Positions 51,927 through 63,156 of a stretch of DNA of 64,000 nt are shown here, piece after piece. The stretch covers positions 62,001-126,000 of the forward strand of contig JAGXAM010000001.1 in the NCBI GenBank assembly GCA_019075905.1, read 5' to 3'. Position 1 is the stretch's first letter. Every line of letters begins with the position of its first letter. The notes under the pieces were generated by a model that saw nothing but the letters and a program-made list of their open reading frames with translations, was not told where the DNA came from and made no database searches. The translations under genes and the position numbers were made by a program. The DNA comes from Hyphomicrobiales bacterium (lineage in GTDB: Bacteria; Pseudomonadota; Alphaproteobacteria; Rhizobiales; Beijerinckiaceae).

Positions 51927-54212
51927 ATGAAACCGATGAAATTTGGCATAGGCCAGGCCGTCCGCCGCGTCGAAGACGTGCGTCTGGTGACCGGCCACGG
52001 CCGCTATACCGCCGATGAAATTCCGGAAGGTGCCTTGCGCGCCGTGTTCCTGCGCTCACCCCATGCCCATGCCGCCTTCAGAATCACCGATACCAGCGCC
52101 GCGAAGGCGGTGCCGGGCGTCCGCGCGGTCTATGTCGCTGCTGATTTTGCCGATGTCGGCGATCTGCCCTGCAATGCGCCGATGCCCGATGCCAAGGGCA
52201 AGGTGATGCCGCTGCCGCCCTATCCGGTGCTGGCGAAGGATGTCGTGCGCCATGTCGGTGATGCTGTCGCCATGGTCATTGCCGACACCGCCGAAAACGC
52301 CATGGCCGGTGCCGAAGCCATTGCGATTGATTATCAGGAAAAGCCGGCCGTGTCGGATATGCACCGCGCGATTGCCGCCGGTGCCCCGCTGGTCTGGCCG
52401 CAATTTGGCAGCAATGTCGCGGTTGCCGCCGTCATGGGTGACAAGGCGAAATGCGATGCGGTTTTTGCCAGTGCCACCCATGTGGTCGAGGTGGAAATCG
52501 TCAACAACCGGCTGGTCTCGAACTATATGGAGCCGCGCGCGGCCATCGCCAGTTTTGATGCCGCCACCGGCGGCTATCAATTGATCTCCGGCACGCAGGG
52601 CGTGCACAATACCCGCGGCCTTGTCGCCAAAATCATGGGTATCGAGCCGGAAAAGCTGCATGTCGTCAATCATGATGTCGGCGGCGGCTTTGGCACCAAG
52701 GGCTTCGTTTATCGCGAATATCCGCTGCTGCTGAAGGCCGCGCAGAAGCTCGGCGCCACAATCGCCTGGGTATCGGACCGCTCGGAACATTTCGTGGCCG
52801 ATGCGCATGGCCGCGACAATCTCACCAAAGCGACGATGGCGCTGGATGGCGAGGGCCGGTTTCTGGCCTTGAAGGTCGATATTCTCGGCAATATGGGTGC
52901 CTATCTGTCGCAATTTGCGCCCTATATCCCGTGGCTGGGCGTCACCATGGCGACCGGGCCCTATGATATCAGCGTGTTTTATGGCGAGATGCGGCCGGTC
53001 TATACCAATACGGTGCCGGTCGATGCCTATCGCGGTGCAGGCCGGCCGGAAGCGGCCTATGTGCTCGAGCGGCTGGTTGATGCCTGCGCCATGAAGCTCG
53101 GGCTGGCGCGTGATGCCATCCGCGCCCGCAATTTCGTCAAGCCCTCGCAGATGCCCTACAAAACCGCGACCGGGCGCACCTATGATGTCGGCGAGTTTGA
53201 AGGGGCGATGCGGCAGGCGCTGAGCAAGGCAGATTATGCCGGTTTTGCGGCCCGCCAGGCCGCGAGCGCCGCCAAGGGGCAGCTGCGCGGCATCGGCTTT
53301 GCCAGCTATATCGAATGCACCGCCTGGGGTTCGGGCGAGGAAGGCTCGGTGCAGCTCGATGAGGATGGCAATTTCACCGTGCTGATCGGCACGCAATCCA
53401 ACGGCCAGGGCCACGAGACCGCCTATGCGCAGGTGGTGGCGCAATCGCTGGATGTGCCGCTTGAGCGGGTGCGGGTCATCCAGGGCGATTCGCAAAAGGT
53501 TAAAAGTGGCAATGGCACCGGCGGCTCGCGGTCGATCCCGGTTGGCGCTGCCATGTTGAACCAGGCCTCGGAAAAGCTCGCGGTGCAATTGAAGGAACTG
53601 GCGTCCGACGTTCTCGAAGCTGCCGTCAGCGATCTTGAGATCATCGAGGGGCGCGTGATTATTGGTGGCACCGACCGGGCGATCTCCTTTGCCGAGATTG
53701 CGAAATTGCCCAAGGCGACGCCGGAGCGGCGGCTTGCGGTGGCGAGCTTTTCGCCGCCGGAAGCGACCTACCCCAATGGCACGCATGTGTGCGAGCTGGA
53801 AGTTGATCCCGAAACCGGGGCAGTGAAGCTGCTGCGCTATACGATCTGCGATGATTTCGGCATGTCGCTGAACCCGCTGCTGCTGGCCGGGCAGGTGCAT
53901 GGTGGCATTGCCCAGGGCATCGGCCAGGCGCTGCTTGAAGGCGTGACCTATGATGACAATGGCCAGCTTCTGAGCGCCACCTTCATGGATTATTGCATGC
54001 CGCGCGCCGAGGACCTGCCGTCGTATCATTTTGAAACGCGCAATGTGCCGTCGATCACCAATCCGCTCGGCCTCAAGGGCGCGGGCGAAGCCGGGTCGAT
54101 CGGCTCGACACCGGCGGTGATGAATGCACTGATCCATGCCCTGTCGGCACGCGGGGTGACGCATATCGACATGCCGGCGACGCCTGCGAAAATTTTCGCC
54201 GCCCTGCGCTGA
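51927..54212 (+). CDS. CoxL-like molybdopterin-binding subunit of a xanthine/aldehyde oxidase family enzyme, orphan
   Basis: The 761-residue product begins with the CoxL-type N-terminus (GIGQAVRRVEDVRLVTGHGR) and has NHDVGGGFGTKGF, VDAYRGAGRPEAAYVLERLV (AYRGAGR, form II type rather than the AYRCSFR of true CO dehydrogenase), GTQSNGQGHETAYAQVVAQS and LKGAGEAGSIG with the catalytic Glu. It needs small iron-sulfur and medium FAD subunits, but neither gene is adjacent. The substrate is probably an aldehyde or heterocycle. It is the second orphan large subunit in this window. Confidence 0.88.
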   Translation: MKPMKFGIGQAVRRVEDVRLVTGHGRYTADEIPEGALRAVFLRSPHAHAAFRITDTSAAKAVPGVRAVYVAADFADVGDLPCNAPMPDAKGKVMPLPPYPVLAKDVVRHVGDAVAMVIADTAENAMAGAEAIAIDYQEKPAVSDMHRAIAAGAPLVWPQFGSNVAVAAVMGDKAKCDAVFASATHVVEVEIVNNRLVSNYMEPRAAIASFDAATGGYQLISGTQGVHNTRGLVAKIMGIEPEKLHVVNHDVGGGFGTKGFVYREYPLLLKAAQKLGATIAWVSDRSEHFVADAHGRDNLTKATMALDGEGRFLALKVDILGNMGAYLSQFAPYIPWLGVTMATGPYDISVFYGEMRPVYTNTVPVDAYRGAGRPEAAYVLERLVDACAMKLGLARDAIRARNFVKPSQMPYKTATGRTYDVGEFEGAMRQALSKADYAGFAARQAASAAKGQLRGIGFASYIECTAWGSGEEGSVQLDEDGNFTVLIGTQSNGQGHETAYAQVVAQSLDVPLERVRVIQGDSQKVKSGNGTGGSRSIPVGAAMLNQASEKLAVQLKELASDVLEAAVSDLEIIEGRVIIGGTDRAISFAEIAKLPKATPERRLAVASFSPPEATYPNGTHVCELEVDPETGAVKLLRYTICDDFGMSLNPLLLAGQVHGGIAQGIGQALLEGVTYDDNGQLLSATFMDYCMPRAEDLPSYHFETRNVPSITNPLGLKGAGEAGSIGSTPAVMNALIHALSARGVTHIDMPATPAKIFAALR

Positions 54213-54251
54213 CGCCGGCAGCGAGGCCCCTTCAGCGGGTCCTTTCGGCTC

Positions 54252-54271
54252 AGGCCCGCGTCAGCGGGCCT
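54252..54271. terminator. Hairpin at the convergent junction of coxL-like and panE-like genes
   Basis: An 8-bp perfect stem (AGGCCCGC at 54252-54259 with 54264-54271) and a 4-base loop overlap the minus-strand stop codon. No T-run follows on either strand, so a terminator role is tentative. Confidence 0.35.
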
Positions 54272-55244
54272 CGGCACCCTGGATGCGGGCGTCGAGCAGC
54301 TTGGCGAGGGCATAGACCGCATCGAGATGCGGCGTGGCTGTAGCGGTCAGGCGGCCAAGCTCGATCACCGAGCCGAGCAAGGCGTCGATTTCGAGAACCC
54401 GGCCGGCCTCGACATCCTGCAACATCGAGGTCTTGTGCTCGCCGACGGCCTCGCCGCCAGCCAGCCGCTTGTCGATGCTGATGCGAAACCTGATGCCGAG
54501 CGCCTCGCCGACGCTCTGGGCCTCGGCCATCATGGCCGCAGCCAGCGCGCGGGTGAGCGGGAAGCGGCACAAGCCGGCAAGAGTGGTGCCGGTCAGGGCA
54601 CTGATCGGGTTGAAGCTGAGATTGCCCCAGAGCTTGGTCCAGATTTCGGTGCGAATGTCGCTGACCATGGGCGCCTTGAAGCCGGCATCGCGCAAGGTTT
54701 CCGACAGGGCGACGAGGCGCGGCGTCTCGCTGTTGTCGATCTCGGCAATCGACAGGCGGTTGCCCTCGATATGCCGGATGACGCCCGGCGCCACCACCTC
54801 GGCCGCCGGATAAACCACGCTGCCGATCACCCGCTCGACCGGCAGAAAGGCGGCAATGCGTCCGCCCGGATCGACGCTCTCCAGGTGGCGGCCCTGCAGC
54901 GGCCCGCCAAATTTGCAGAAATACCACCAGGGAATGCCGTTCTGCGCCGTCAGCACCATGGTATCGGCGCCAAAAAGCTGCGGCAGATCCGCCACCAGCG
55001 CAGTGAGCTGATGCGCCTTGACGCCAAGCACGACCAGATCCTGCGCGCCGATGGCTGCCATATCGGCACTGGCGTGCACTTTCGCCCTGGTCTCGGTGCC
55101 GGCTTCCTGCAGCGTCAGGCCGGAGGCGCGAATGGCGGCGAGCTGGGCCCCGCGGGCGACGACGCTGACATCATGGCCGCGTGCAGCGAGTTTGACGGCG
55201 AGAAGGCCACCAATGGCCCCGGCGCCGACGATGCAGATTTTCAT
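54261..55244 (-). CDS. Ketopantoate reductase family (2-dehydropantoate 2-reductase-like) protein
   Basis: The 327-residue product has an N-terminal NADP Rossmann motif (ICIVGAGAIGGLLAVKLAAR) and VLGVKAHQLTALVADL, plus the C-terminal helical domain (EIWTKLWGNLSFNPISALTG with the conserved Lys and Asn). It could be PanE of pantothenate synthesis, but families like this also include other 2-ketoacid reductases, so no symbol is given. The ATG at 55244 is chosen; a GTG at 55253 is nine bases upstream. It converges with the coxL-like gene. Confidence 0.85.
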   Translation of the reverse strand: MKICIVGAGAIGGLLAVKLAARGHDVSVVARGAQLAAIRASGLTLQEAGTETRAKVHASADMAAIGAQDLVVLGVKAHQLTALVADLPQLFGADTMVLTAQNGIPWWYFCKFGGPLQGRHLESVDPGGRIAAFLPVERVIGSVVYPAAEVVAPGVIRHIEGNRLSIAEIDNSETPRLVALSETLRDAGFKAPMVSDIRTEIWTKLWGNLSFNPISALTGTTLAGLCRFPLTRALAAAMMAEAQSVGEALGIRFRISIDKRLAGGEAVGEHKTSMLQDVEAGRVLEIDALLGSVIELGRLTATATPHLDAVYALAKLLDARIQGAEAR

Positions 55245-55282
55245 GAAGCCCACCGCTGGTTGATTGCATTGCGTGGCGCATC

Positions 55283-55918
55283 CTAGATGGGACGACCCTC
55301 AACCTTCAAGGTCAGATCATCAACGGTCTTTTTCAGGCCGCTCATGGTGGGATAAATCTGCAACAGCCGACGGTCAATGACCAGCGCGTCCTTGTCGAGG
55401 CCATGACGCAGCAGAATTTCCGCCATGCCGCTGAGGGCGCCAAAATGGCGCGGCTCAAGTTTCAGCACCCGGGCAATGTCACGCATCGAGCCGGCATCAT
55501 CATTGGCCTGAAACCGCAGGGTGGCGCGCTGGTTCCAGCCCTCCGGCCAGGAGGGATCGAGCACGACCACCTGATCGAGCAGTTTCAGAGCAAGGGTGGT
55601 GTTGTGTTTTGCCGCGACATCCATGGCGCGGCTGAGCAGCAGGTCGGAGGTCGCGGAACCCGAGCGCATCTGCAGCGTCTGGATGCGCGCGGCGATCATC
55701 ACGCCTTCCTGCGCATTCGTGGTGGCAGCGAGCCGGGCATAGAGCTTCGCCAGCATCTGGCGGCGCGATTCGGAAAGAGAAGGCACCGGCTGCGGCTGCT
55801 TTGCCAGAGGCGCAGCGACCGGGGCGGCCGCCATGCTGCGCGACGCCGGACCCGCGACCAGCCAAGCCGCACCAAGCGCCAGCGCCACACGCGCTACAAG
55901 GGGTGAACCAACACGCAT
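55283..55918 (-). CDS. Exported TPR-repeat protein
   Basis: The 211-residue product has a signal peptide (RVALALGAAWLVAGPASRSM, then AAAP), a Pro/Gln-rich linker and about three TPR helices: AARIQTLQMRSG, ALKLLDQVVVLDPSWPEGWN and GSMRDIARVLKLEPRHFGAL. TPR proteins mediate protein contacts, here in the periplasm. The partner is unknown. It is encoded next to rpmJ, a common arrangement in Hyphomicrobiales. Confidence 0.85.
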   Translation of the reverse strand: MRVGSPLVARVALALGAAWLVAGPASRSMAAAPVAAPLAKQPQPVPSLSESRRQMLAKLYARLAATTNAQEGVMIAARIQTLQMRSGSATSDLLLSRAMDVAAKHNTTLALKLLDQVVVLDPSWPEGWNQRATLRFQANDDAGSMRDIARVLKLEPRHFGALSGMAEILLRHGLDKDALVIDRRLLQIYPTMSGLKKTVDDLTLKVEGRPI

Positions 55919-55959
55919 GAACCCAGAATAGGGTTCAGCGGGCGGGAGTCAACCTCGCT

Positions 55960-56085
55960 TCAGCCCTGGCGGGCCTTGTAACGCTTTTGTGTCTTGTTGA
56001 TGATGTAGACGCGGCCACGGCGACGCACCAGCTGGTTGTCGCGGTGACGCAGGCGCAGGGACTTCAGCGAATTACGGACTTTCAT
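55960..56085 (-). CDS. rpmJ: 50S ribosomal protein L36
   Basis: The 41-residue product starts [18 protein letters not shown] and ends [13 protein letters not shown], which is the L36 paralogue (bL36 type without zinc Cys) found in alphaproteobacteria. The zinc-binding Cys of the usual L36 are absent, so it is the C-minus form. The ATG is at 56085; an in-frame extension to 56202 has no family similarity. Confidence 0.93.
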   Translation of the reverse strand: MKVRNSLKSLRLRHRDNQLVRRRGRVYIINKTQKRYKARQG

Positions 56086-56198
56086 GGCAACTTCCCGGAA
56101 ATACCGGGCATGCCCCGGACAGATTTGAGCGCTCTCATGCCGCAATTTGCCGCGATGATCAACCAAAAAATGATGCGCGGCCCGGCTTTTGTGTGCGC

Positions 56199-58178
<1,980 letters not shown>

Positions 58179-58189
58179 GGTGAAATGTC

Positions 58190-59797
58190 CTACATGCGAA
58201 ACACGCCGAATCTGGTGGCTTCAGCCGGGGCATTGCGGGCTGCCGCAAGGCCCAGCGCCAGGGCGCGCCGGGTTTGTCCGGGCAGGATGATACCATCATC
58301 CCACAGCCGCGCGGTGGCATAGAGCGGATGGCCCTGCGTTTCATATTGCTGGCGCAGCGGGGCGCGGAACGCTTCCTCGTCCTCGGCGCTCCAGGCCTCG
58401 CCGCGCGCTTCCAGCCCGTCGCGGCGCACGGTGGCCAGAACGCTCGAAGCCTGCTCGCCGCCCATGATGGAAATGCGGCTGTTGGGCCAAGAGAACAGCA
58501 GGCGCGGACTATAGGCGCGCCCGCACATGCCATAATTGCCGGCCCCGAACGAGCCGCCGATCAGCACCGTGAATTTCGGCACGGCCGCGGTGGCGACCGC
58601 CGTCACCATTTTGGCGCCATCGCGGGCAATGCCGGCATTTTCCGCCCGGCGCCCGACCATGAAGCCGGTGATATTCTGCAAAAACACCAGCGGTATCTGC
58701 TGCTGCGCGCAAATCTGGATGAAATGCGCCGCCTTTTGCGCCGATTCGGAGAATAAAATCCCGTTATTGGCGATGATGCCGACGCCCATGCCATGAATGT
58801 GGGCAAAGCCGGTCACCAGCGTCGTGCCATAGCGGGCCTTGAATTCATCAAATTCGCTGCCATCGACCAGCCGGGCGATGATCTCGCGCACATCGTAAGG
58901 CTTGCGGGTGTCGGCGGGGATGATGCCGGCAATTTCGGCGGCATCATAAAGCGGTGGCCGGAAGGCGGGGAAGGACGGCGCCGGGCCTGCACCTGCCGCG
59001 ACGATACGCACGGCATCACGCGCCAGTGCCAGCGCATGGGCATCGGACTGGGCGAGGTGATCGGCGACGCCGGAAAGCCGGGTATGGACATCGCCGCCGC
59101 CCAGATCCTCGGCGCTGACGATTTCGCCGGTGGCGGCTTTCACCAGCGGCGGCCCGCCGAGAAAGATCGTGCCCTGATCCTTGACGATGATGGTCTGGTC
59201 GGCCATGGCGGGAATATAGGCGCCGCCGGCCGTGCATGAGCCCATGACCACGGCGATCTGGGCAATGCCCTGCGACGACATTTGCGCCTGATTGAAGAAA
59301 ATCCGGCCAAAATGCTCGCGGTCGGGAAAGACCTCGTCCTGCAACGGCAGAAAGCCGCCGCCCGAATCGACCAGATAGACGCAGGGCAGATGGTTTTTCG
59401 CGGCGATTTCCTGGGCACGCAGGTGCTTTTTGACGGTGAGCGGGTAATAGGTGCCGCCCTTGACGGTAGCATCGTTGCAGACGATGACGCAGGTGCGCCC
59501 GCTGATCTGGCCAAGGCCGGTGATCAGCCCGGCGCCCGGCACTTCGCCGCCATAGCAACCATGTGCGGCCAGCGGCGACAATTCCAGAAATGGCGCGCCA
59601 TCATCGACCAGCGCCTCGATACGCTCACGCGCCAGCATCTTGCCGCGTGCCTGATGGCGCTGGCGTGCGGCCGGGGTGCCGCCGAGCGCGGCCTTGGCGA
59701 GATGACTGGAAACAATATCTGCCTGGGCATTGAAGGCCGCGGCATTGGCCATGAAACCGGCATCTTGCGGGTTGATGGCGCTGGTCAGGACCGGCAT
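58190..59797 (-). CDS. mccB: Carboxyltransferase beta subunit of 3-methylcrotonyl-CoA carboxylase
   Basis: The 535-residue product is a complete acyl-CoA carboxyltransferase: [50 protein letters not shown] and [18 protein letters not shown]. The length and the QDEVFPD segment fit methylcrotonyl-CoA carboxylase rather than PccB. Its start lies 3 bp after the ivd stop, so translation is coupled. The mccA gene follows after 11 bp. Confidence 0.93.
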   Translation of the reverse strand: MPVLTSAINPQDAGFMANAAAFNAQADIVSSHLAKAALGGTPAARQRHQARGKMLARERIEALVDDGAPFLELSPLAAHGCYGGEVPGAGLITGLGQISGRTCVIVCNDATVKGGTYYPLTVKKHLRAQEIAAKNHLPCVYLVDSGGGFLPLQDEVFPDREHFGRIFFNQAQMSSQGIAQIAVVMGSCTAGGAYIPAMADQTIIVKDQGTIFLGGPPLVKAATGEIVSAEDLGGGDVHTRLSGVADHLAQSDAHALALARDAVRIVAAGAGPAPSFPAFRPPLYDAAEIAGIIPADTRKPYDVREIIARLVDGSEFDEFKARYGTTLVTGFAHIHGMGVGIIANNGILFSESAQKAAHFIQICAQQQIPLVFLQNITGFMVGRRAENAGIARDGAKMVTAVATAAVPKFTVLIGGSFGAGNYGMCGRAYSPRLLFSWPNSRISIMGGEQASSVLATVRRDGLEARGEAWSAEDEEAFRAPLRQQYETQGHPLYATARLWDDGIILPGQTRRALALGLAAARNAPAEATRFGVFRM

Positions 59798-59800
59798 GAA

Positions 59801-60958
59801 TCAAGCCTTCCCGTCGAATAATTCGCGCCCGATCAGCATGCGCCGGATCTCGCTGGTGCCGGCGCCGATCTCATAAAGCTTGGCATCGCGCCACAGGCGC
59901 CCGGTGGCGGTATCGTTGATGTAGCCATTGCCGCCCAGCGCCTGAATGGCCTCGCCCGCCATCCAGGTGGCCTTTTCGGCGGCATAGAGGATGGCGCCAG
60001 CAGCGTCCTTGCGGCTGGTTTCGTTGCGATCACAGGCCCGGGCGACCGTATAGACATAGGCGCGGGCGGCATTCATGGTGACATACATGTCGGCGACCTT
60101 GCCCTGCATGAGCTGGAATTCGCCGATGGCCTTGCCGAACTGGCGGCGCTCGCGCACATAGGGCAGCACAAGCTCGAGGCAGGCGGCCATGATGCCCAGC
60201 GGCCCGCCGGACAGCACCAGGCGCTCATAATCGAGGCCCGACATCAGCACCTTGACACCGCCGTTGAGCGTGCCCAGCACATTTTCGCGCGGGACCCGGC
60301 AGGCGTTGAACACCAGTTCGCAGGTGTTGGAGCCGCGCATGCCGAGCTTGTCGAGCTTGGGCGAGGTCGAGAAACCCGGCATGGATTTCTCGATCAGAAA
60401 GGCGGTGATGCCGCGCGGCCCGGCGTCAGGCGCGGTCTTGGCATAGACCACCAGCACATCGGCATCCGGGCCATTGGTGATCCACATTTTTGAGCCGGTG
60501 AGGCGGAAATGGTCGCCGTCCTCGCGCGCTTGCAGGCGCATCGACACCACATCGGACCCGGCCTCCGGCTCGCTCATGGCCAGTGCGCCGACATGCGCGC
60601 CGCTGATCAGTTTTGGCAGATAGCGGGCCTTTTGCGCCGGCGTGCCATTGCGGGCGATCTGGTTGATGCAGAGGTTGGAATGGGCGCCATAGGAAAGGCC
60701 GACGGCAGCGCTGGCGCGGCTGATTTCCTCCATGGCAATGACATGGGCGAGATAGCCCATACCAACCCCGCCATCGGCTTCGCTGACGGTGATGCCGTTG
60801 AGGCCGAGATCGCCGAATTTCCGCCAGAGATCATGCGGGAAGGCATTGCCGCTGTCGATCTGCTGGGCGCGCGGGGCGATTTCGGCGGCTGCGAATCCGG
60901 CGACGCTGCTGCGCAGCATGTCGAGGGTTTCTCCGAGTGCAAAATTCAAGCCCTGCAT
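59801..60958 (-). CDS. ivd: Isovaleryl-CoA dehydrogenase
   Basis: Isovaleryl-CoA dehydrogenase makes 3-methylcrotonyl-CoA in leucine breakdown. From the ATG at 60958 the product is 385 residues. It has [52 protein letters not shown] and [17 protein letters not shown], where the Glu is the catalytic base found in this position only in isovaleryl-CoA dehydrogenases. The C-terminus has [24 protein letters not shown] three bases upstream is the alternative start. It heads the operon. Confidence 0.94.
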   Translation of the reverse strand: MQGLNFALGETLDMLRSSVAGFAAAEIAPRAQQIDSGNAFPHDLWRKFGDLGLNGITVSEADGGVGMGYLAHVIAMEEISRASAAVGLSYGAHSNLCINQIARNGTPAQKARYLPKLISGAHVGALAMSEPEAGSDVVSMRLQAREDGDHFRLTGSKMWITNGPDADVLVVYAKTAPDAGPRGITAFLIEKSMPGFSTSPKLDKLGMRGSNTCELVFNACRVPRENVLGTLNGGVKVLMSGLDYERLVLSGGPLGIMAACLELVLPYVRERRQFGKAIGEFQLMQGKVADMYVTMNAARAYVYTVARACDRNETSRKDAAGAILYAAEKATWMAGEAIQALGGNGYINDTATGRLWRDAKLYEIGAGTSEIRRMLIGRELFDGKA

Positions 60959-61145
60959 CAAATTGACCTCATGAAAACCCTTGGGCTGCTGCCCATGGCA
61001 GCATTGCGCATTGTCGCCGCCGGTTCAACTGGCAGTTTGCGGGCTGGCTCGGCAGGTGCACGCAAATTTGCGCGTGAGGCATTTGCCTTGCGGCGCAAAT
61101 GATGAGACCAAGGAGCCGGAATGGGCAGTTCGAGGGGCGTCTACC

Positions 61146-62366
61146 TTGTCGGGAACTCTGGTGATTGGTGGCGGACAGGCTGCGGCCCAGTTGGCCATAA
61201 GCCTGCGCGCTGATGGTTATGTTGCGCCGGTGCGTATCCTTGGCCAGGAGGTGGAGCTACCCTACCAGCGCCCGCCGCTGTCGAAAGGCTTCCTCAAGCA
61301 GGAAACCACCGAGGCGCAACTGGAATTGCGCCCTGCCGATTTCTGGTCGGCACAGCGAATCGAGATCATGCGCGACATGCAGGCGATCAGTATCGACCGC
61401 GACCTGAAGCGCGTCACCTGCGCCGATGGCAGCCAGTGGTTTTATGACCATCTGGTACTGGCGACCGGCAGCCGCAACCGCCCGCTCAGCCTTGAGGGGC
61501 ATAATGCCGACGGGGTCTATGCGCTGCGCTCGCTGGAAGATGCCCGGCGGCTGCGCGAAGCCTTTGCCAGCGCCCGGCACATCGTGGTGATCGGCGGCGG
61601 CTTCATCGGGCTGGAATTTGCCGCCGTGGCGCGCAAGCTCGGCCGCGCGGTGACCATCATCGAAATGGCCGACCGGCTGATGGCGCGGGCGGTGGGGGCG
61701 CAGATATCGGACTGGTATCTGCGGCTGCACGCCGGGCATGGCACCGACGTGCGCCTTGGCAGCGGCGTCAAGGCGCTTGAGGTCAAGGCCGGGCGGATCG
61801 TTGGCGTGACGCTGGCCGATGGCACCGCCCTGCCCTGCGATCTCCTGGTCTATGGCATCGGCGCCATGGCCAATCTCGAAATCGCCCGGGCCTGCGGGCT
61901 GGAGACCGGCGCCGGCATCAGGGTCGATGCCTTCATGCAAAGCGCCGATCCGCAGGTGCTGGCGATTGGTGACTGCGCCGAAGCGCCCAGCAAATATTTT
62001 CATGCTGGTGCGTTCGTGCGGCTGGAATCGGTGCAAAATGCCGTCGACCAGGCCAAATGCGCCGCAAGGACCATCAGCGGTGCGCGCCAGGCCTTCGATG
62101 TCGTGCCGTGGTTCTGGACCGATCAGTTCGAGGCCAAATTGCAGATTGCCGGGCTCAGCGCCGGGGCGAGCCAGCAGGTGATTCGCGGCACGCCGGAAAG
62201 CGGGCGCTTCTCGGTGTTCTACTTCATGGGCGACAAGCTCATCGCCGTTGACAGCGTCAATATGGCGGCCGACCATTTGCTGGCGCGGCGGCTGCTCGCG
62301 GGCGGGCGGGCGATCACGCCGCAGCAGGCGGGCGATCTTGCCACCGACCTCAAGACCTTGCTGTAA
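61146..62366 (+). CDS. FAD-dependent ferredoxin reductase-like oxidoreductase (rhodocoxin reductase type)
   Basis: With a TTG start at 61146 the product is 406 residues, normal for this family. It begins at the first FAD strand (SGTLVIGGGQAAAQLAISL), then PYQRPPLSKGFL, VLATGSRNRPL, HIVVIGGGFIGLEFAAVARK (NADH) and VLAIGDCAEAP. Such enzymes reduce a [2Fe-2S] ferredoxin for a cytochrome P450 or dioxygenase; no such partner is adjacent. A ribosome-binding-like GAGGGG lies about ten bases upstream. No in-frame ATG exists near this point; a better-spaced ATG at 61121 is in another frame. Confidence 0.85.
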   Translation: MSGTLVIGGGQAAAQLAISLRADGYVAPVRILGQEVELPYQRPPLSKGFLKQETTEAQLELRPADFWSAQRIEIMRDMQAISIDRDLKRVTCADGSQWFYDHLVLATGSRNRPLSLEGHNADGVYALRSLEDARRLREAFASARHIVVIGGGFIGLEFAAVARKLGRAVTIIEMADRLMARAVGAQISDWYLRLHAGHGTDVRLGSGVKALEVKAGRIVGVTLADGTALPCDLLVYGIGAMANLEIARACGLETGAGIRVDAFMQSADPQVLAIGDCAEAPSKYFHAGAFVRLESVQNAVDQAKCAARTISGARQAFDVVPWFWTDQFEAKLQIAGLSAGASQQVIRGTPESGRFSVFYFMGDKLIAVDSVNMAADHLLARRLLAGGRAITPQQAGDLATDLKTLL

Positions 62367-62388
62367 GCATGTGAATTGACGATGCAAT

Positions 62389-62931
62389 TCAGTTTCTGGC
62401 GATGATCTCGCGCTGATCCGCGTGGCGAGTCTGCATATAGTGTTGCTGCCCGGCCTTGCGACGGCGGTTGAAGTTGCCGCGCCGGTCGAGCGTGAGCACA
62501 TGGGTGCGCTGCACTTGCGTTGCCGCCTTGGGTTTCTGATGCACCAGTTCAAGGCAGCCGGGGTCGCGCTCGACCAGCAGCGGCACGCCGAGCATATGGG
62601 CCCAGCGCCGCCAGTGCGTCTCGATAATGGCGCGCTCGGGATGATCGAACAGGGAGACGCAAAGGTCGGGATCGCCGTGCAGCAGGGTGGTGCGGTAGAG
62701 ATATTGGCCGGTGCCGGTCATCACCAGGCTGAGGACAACGCCGCGATAGGCACTGGTCGGCACTATGATCGTGACCATACCCGCCTCGCTGGGCCGCTCG
62801 ATCTTCACCTGACGGCGGCCGATCTCGATGTGAGGGGCGAGCGCCAGCTGGCGGGCGCTGCCCGGATCCGGCGACAGCGACGTGCCGGATGGCGGTGATG
62901 GCGGCGACATGATGGTCTGCAAGTTTGACAC
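62389..62931 (-). CDS. DUF6101-like protein, unknown function
   Basis: The 180-residue product has a low-complexity Pro/Ser N-terminus (SPPSPPSGTSLSPDP) and a central conserved region (GVVLSLVMTGTGQYLYRTTL, HPERAIIETHWRRWAHMLGV). The C-terminus is very basic (TLDRRGNFNRRRKAGQQHYM). It resembles Hyphomicrobiales proteins now grouped as DUF6101, from memory. A nucleic-acid-binding tail is possible, but no function is known. It converges with the flavoprotein gene. Confidence 0.7.
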   Translation of the reverse strand: MSNLQTIMSPPSPPSGTSLSPDPGSARQLALAPHIEIGRRQVKIERPSEAGMVTIIVPTSAYRGVVLSLVMTGTGQYLYRTTLLHGDPDLCVSLFDHPERAIIETHWRRWAHMLGVPLLVERDPGCLELVHQKPKAATQVQRTHVLTLDRRGNFNRRRKAGQQHYMQTRHADQREIIARN

Positions 62932-63156
62932 CCCGGGCGCGGAATTTCCGCAAGTCCGGCAGGTGTAGCGGCCGGGCCATGGCGGCCGGGCTAAATGAAT
63001 CGCTCAAATTTGAGACATTGCCGGGGATGGCGTGTGGTTTTCACCCGCAAGGTCAAGGGCTTCTTGCCAATATCGCAGCAATTTTAACGAAATGCCGGGC
63101 GTGGCCGCCATGGGCGGGACGCTTGACGCGTCATCGGGCTTGAGGCATCGGGGGGC

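Noticed and set aside
60981-61145. N-terminal extension of the flavoprotein in the open frame upstream of TTG 61146
   Set aside because: The added residues are Cys/His-rich, unlike the family, and would lack a ribosome binding site; family length fits the TTG start.
62373-62390. Short hairpin GAATTG/CAATTC between convergent genes as a terminator
   Set aside because: The stem is six weak pairs without a T-run, and it overlaps a stop codon; too little to call.
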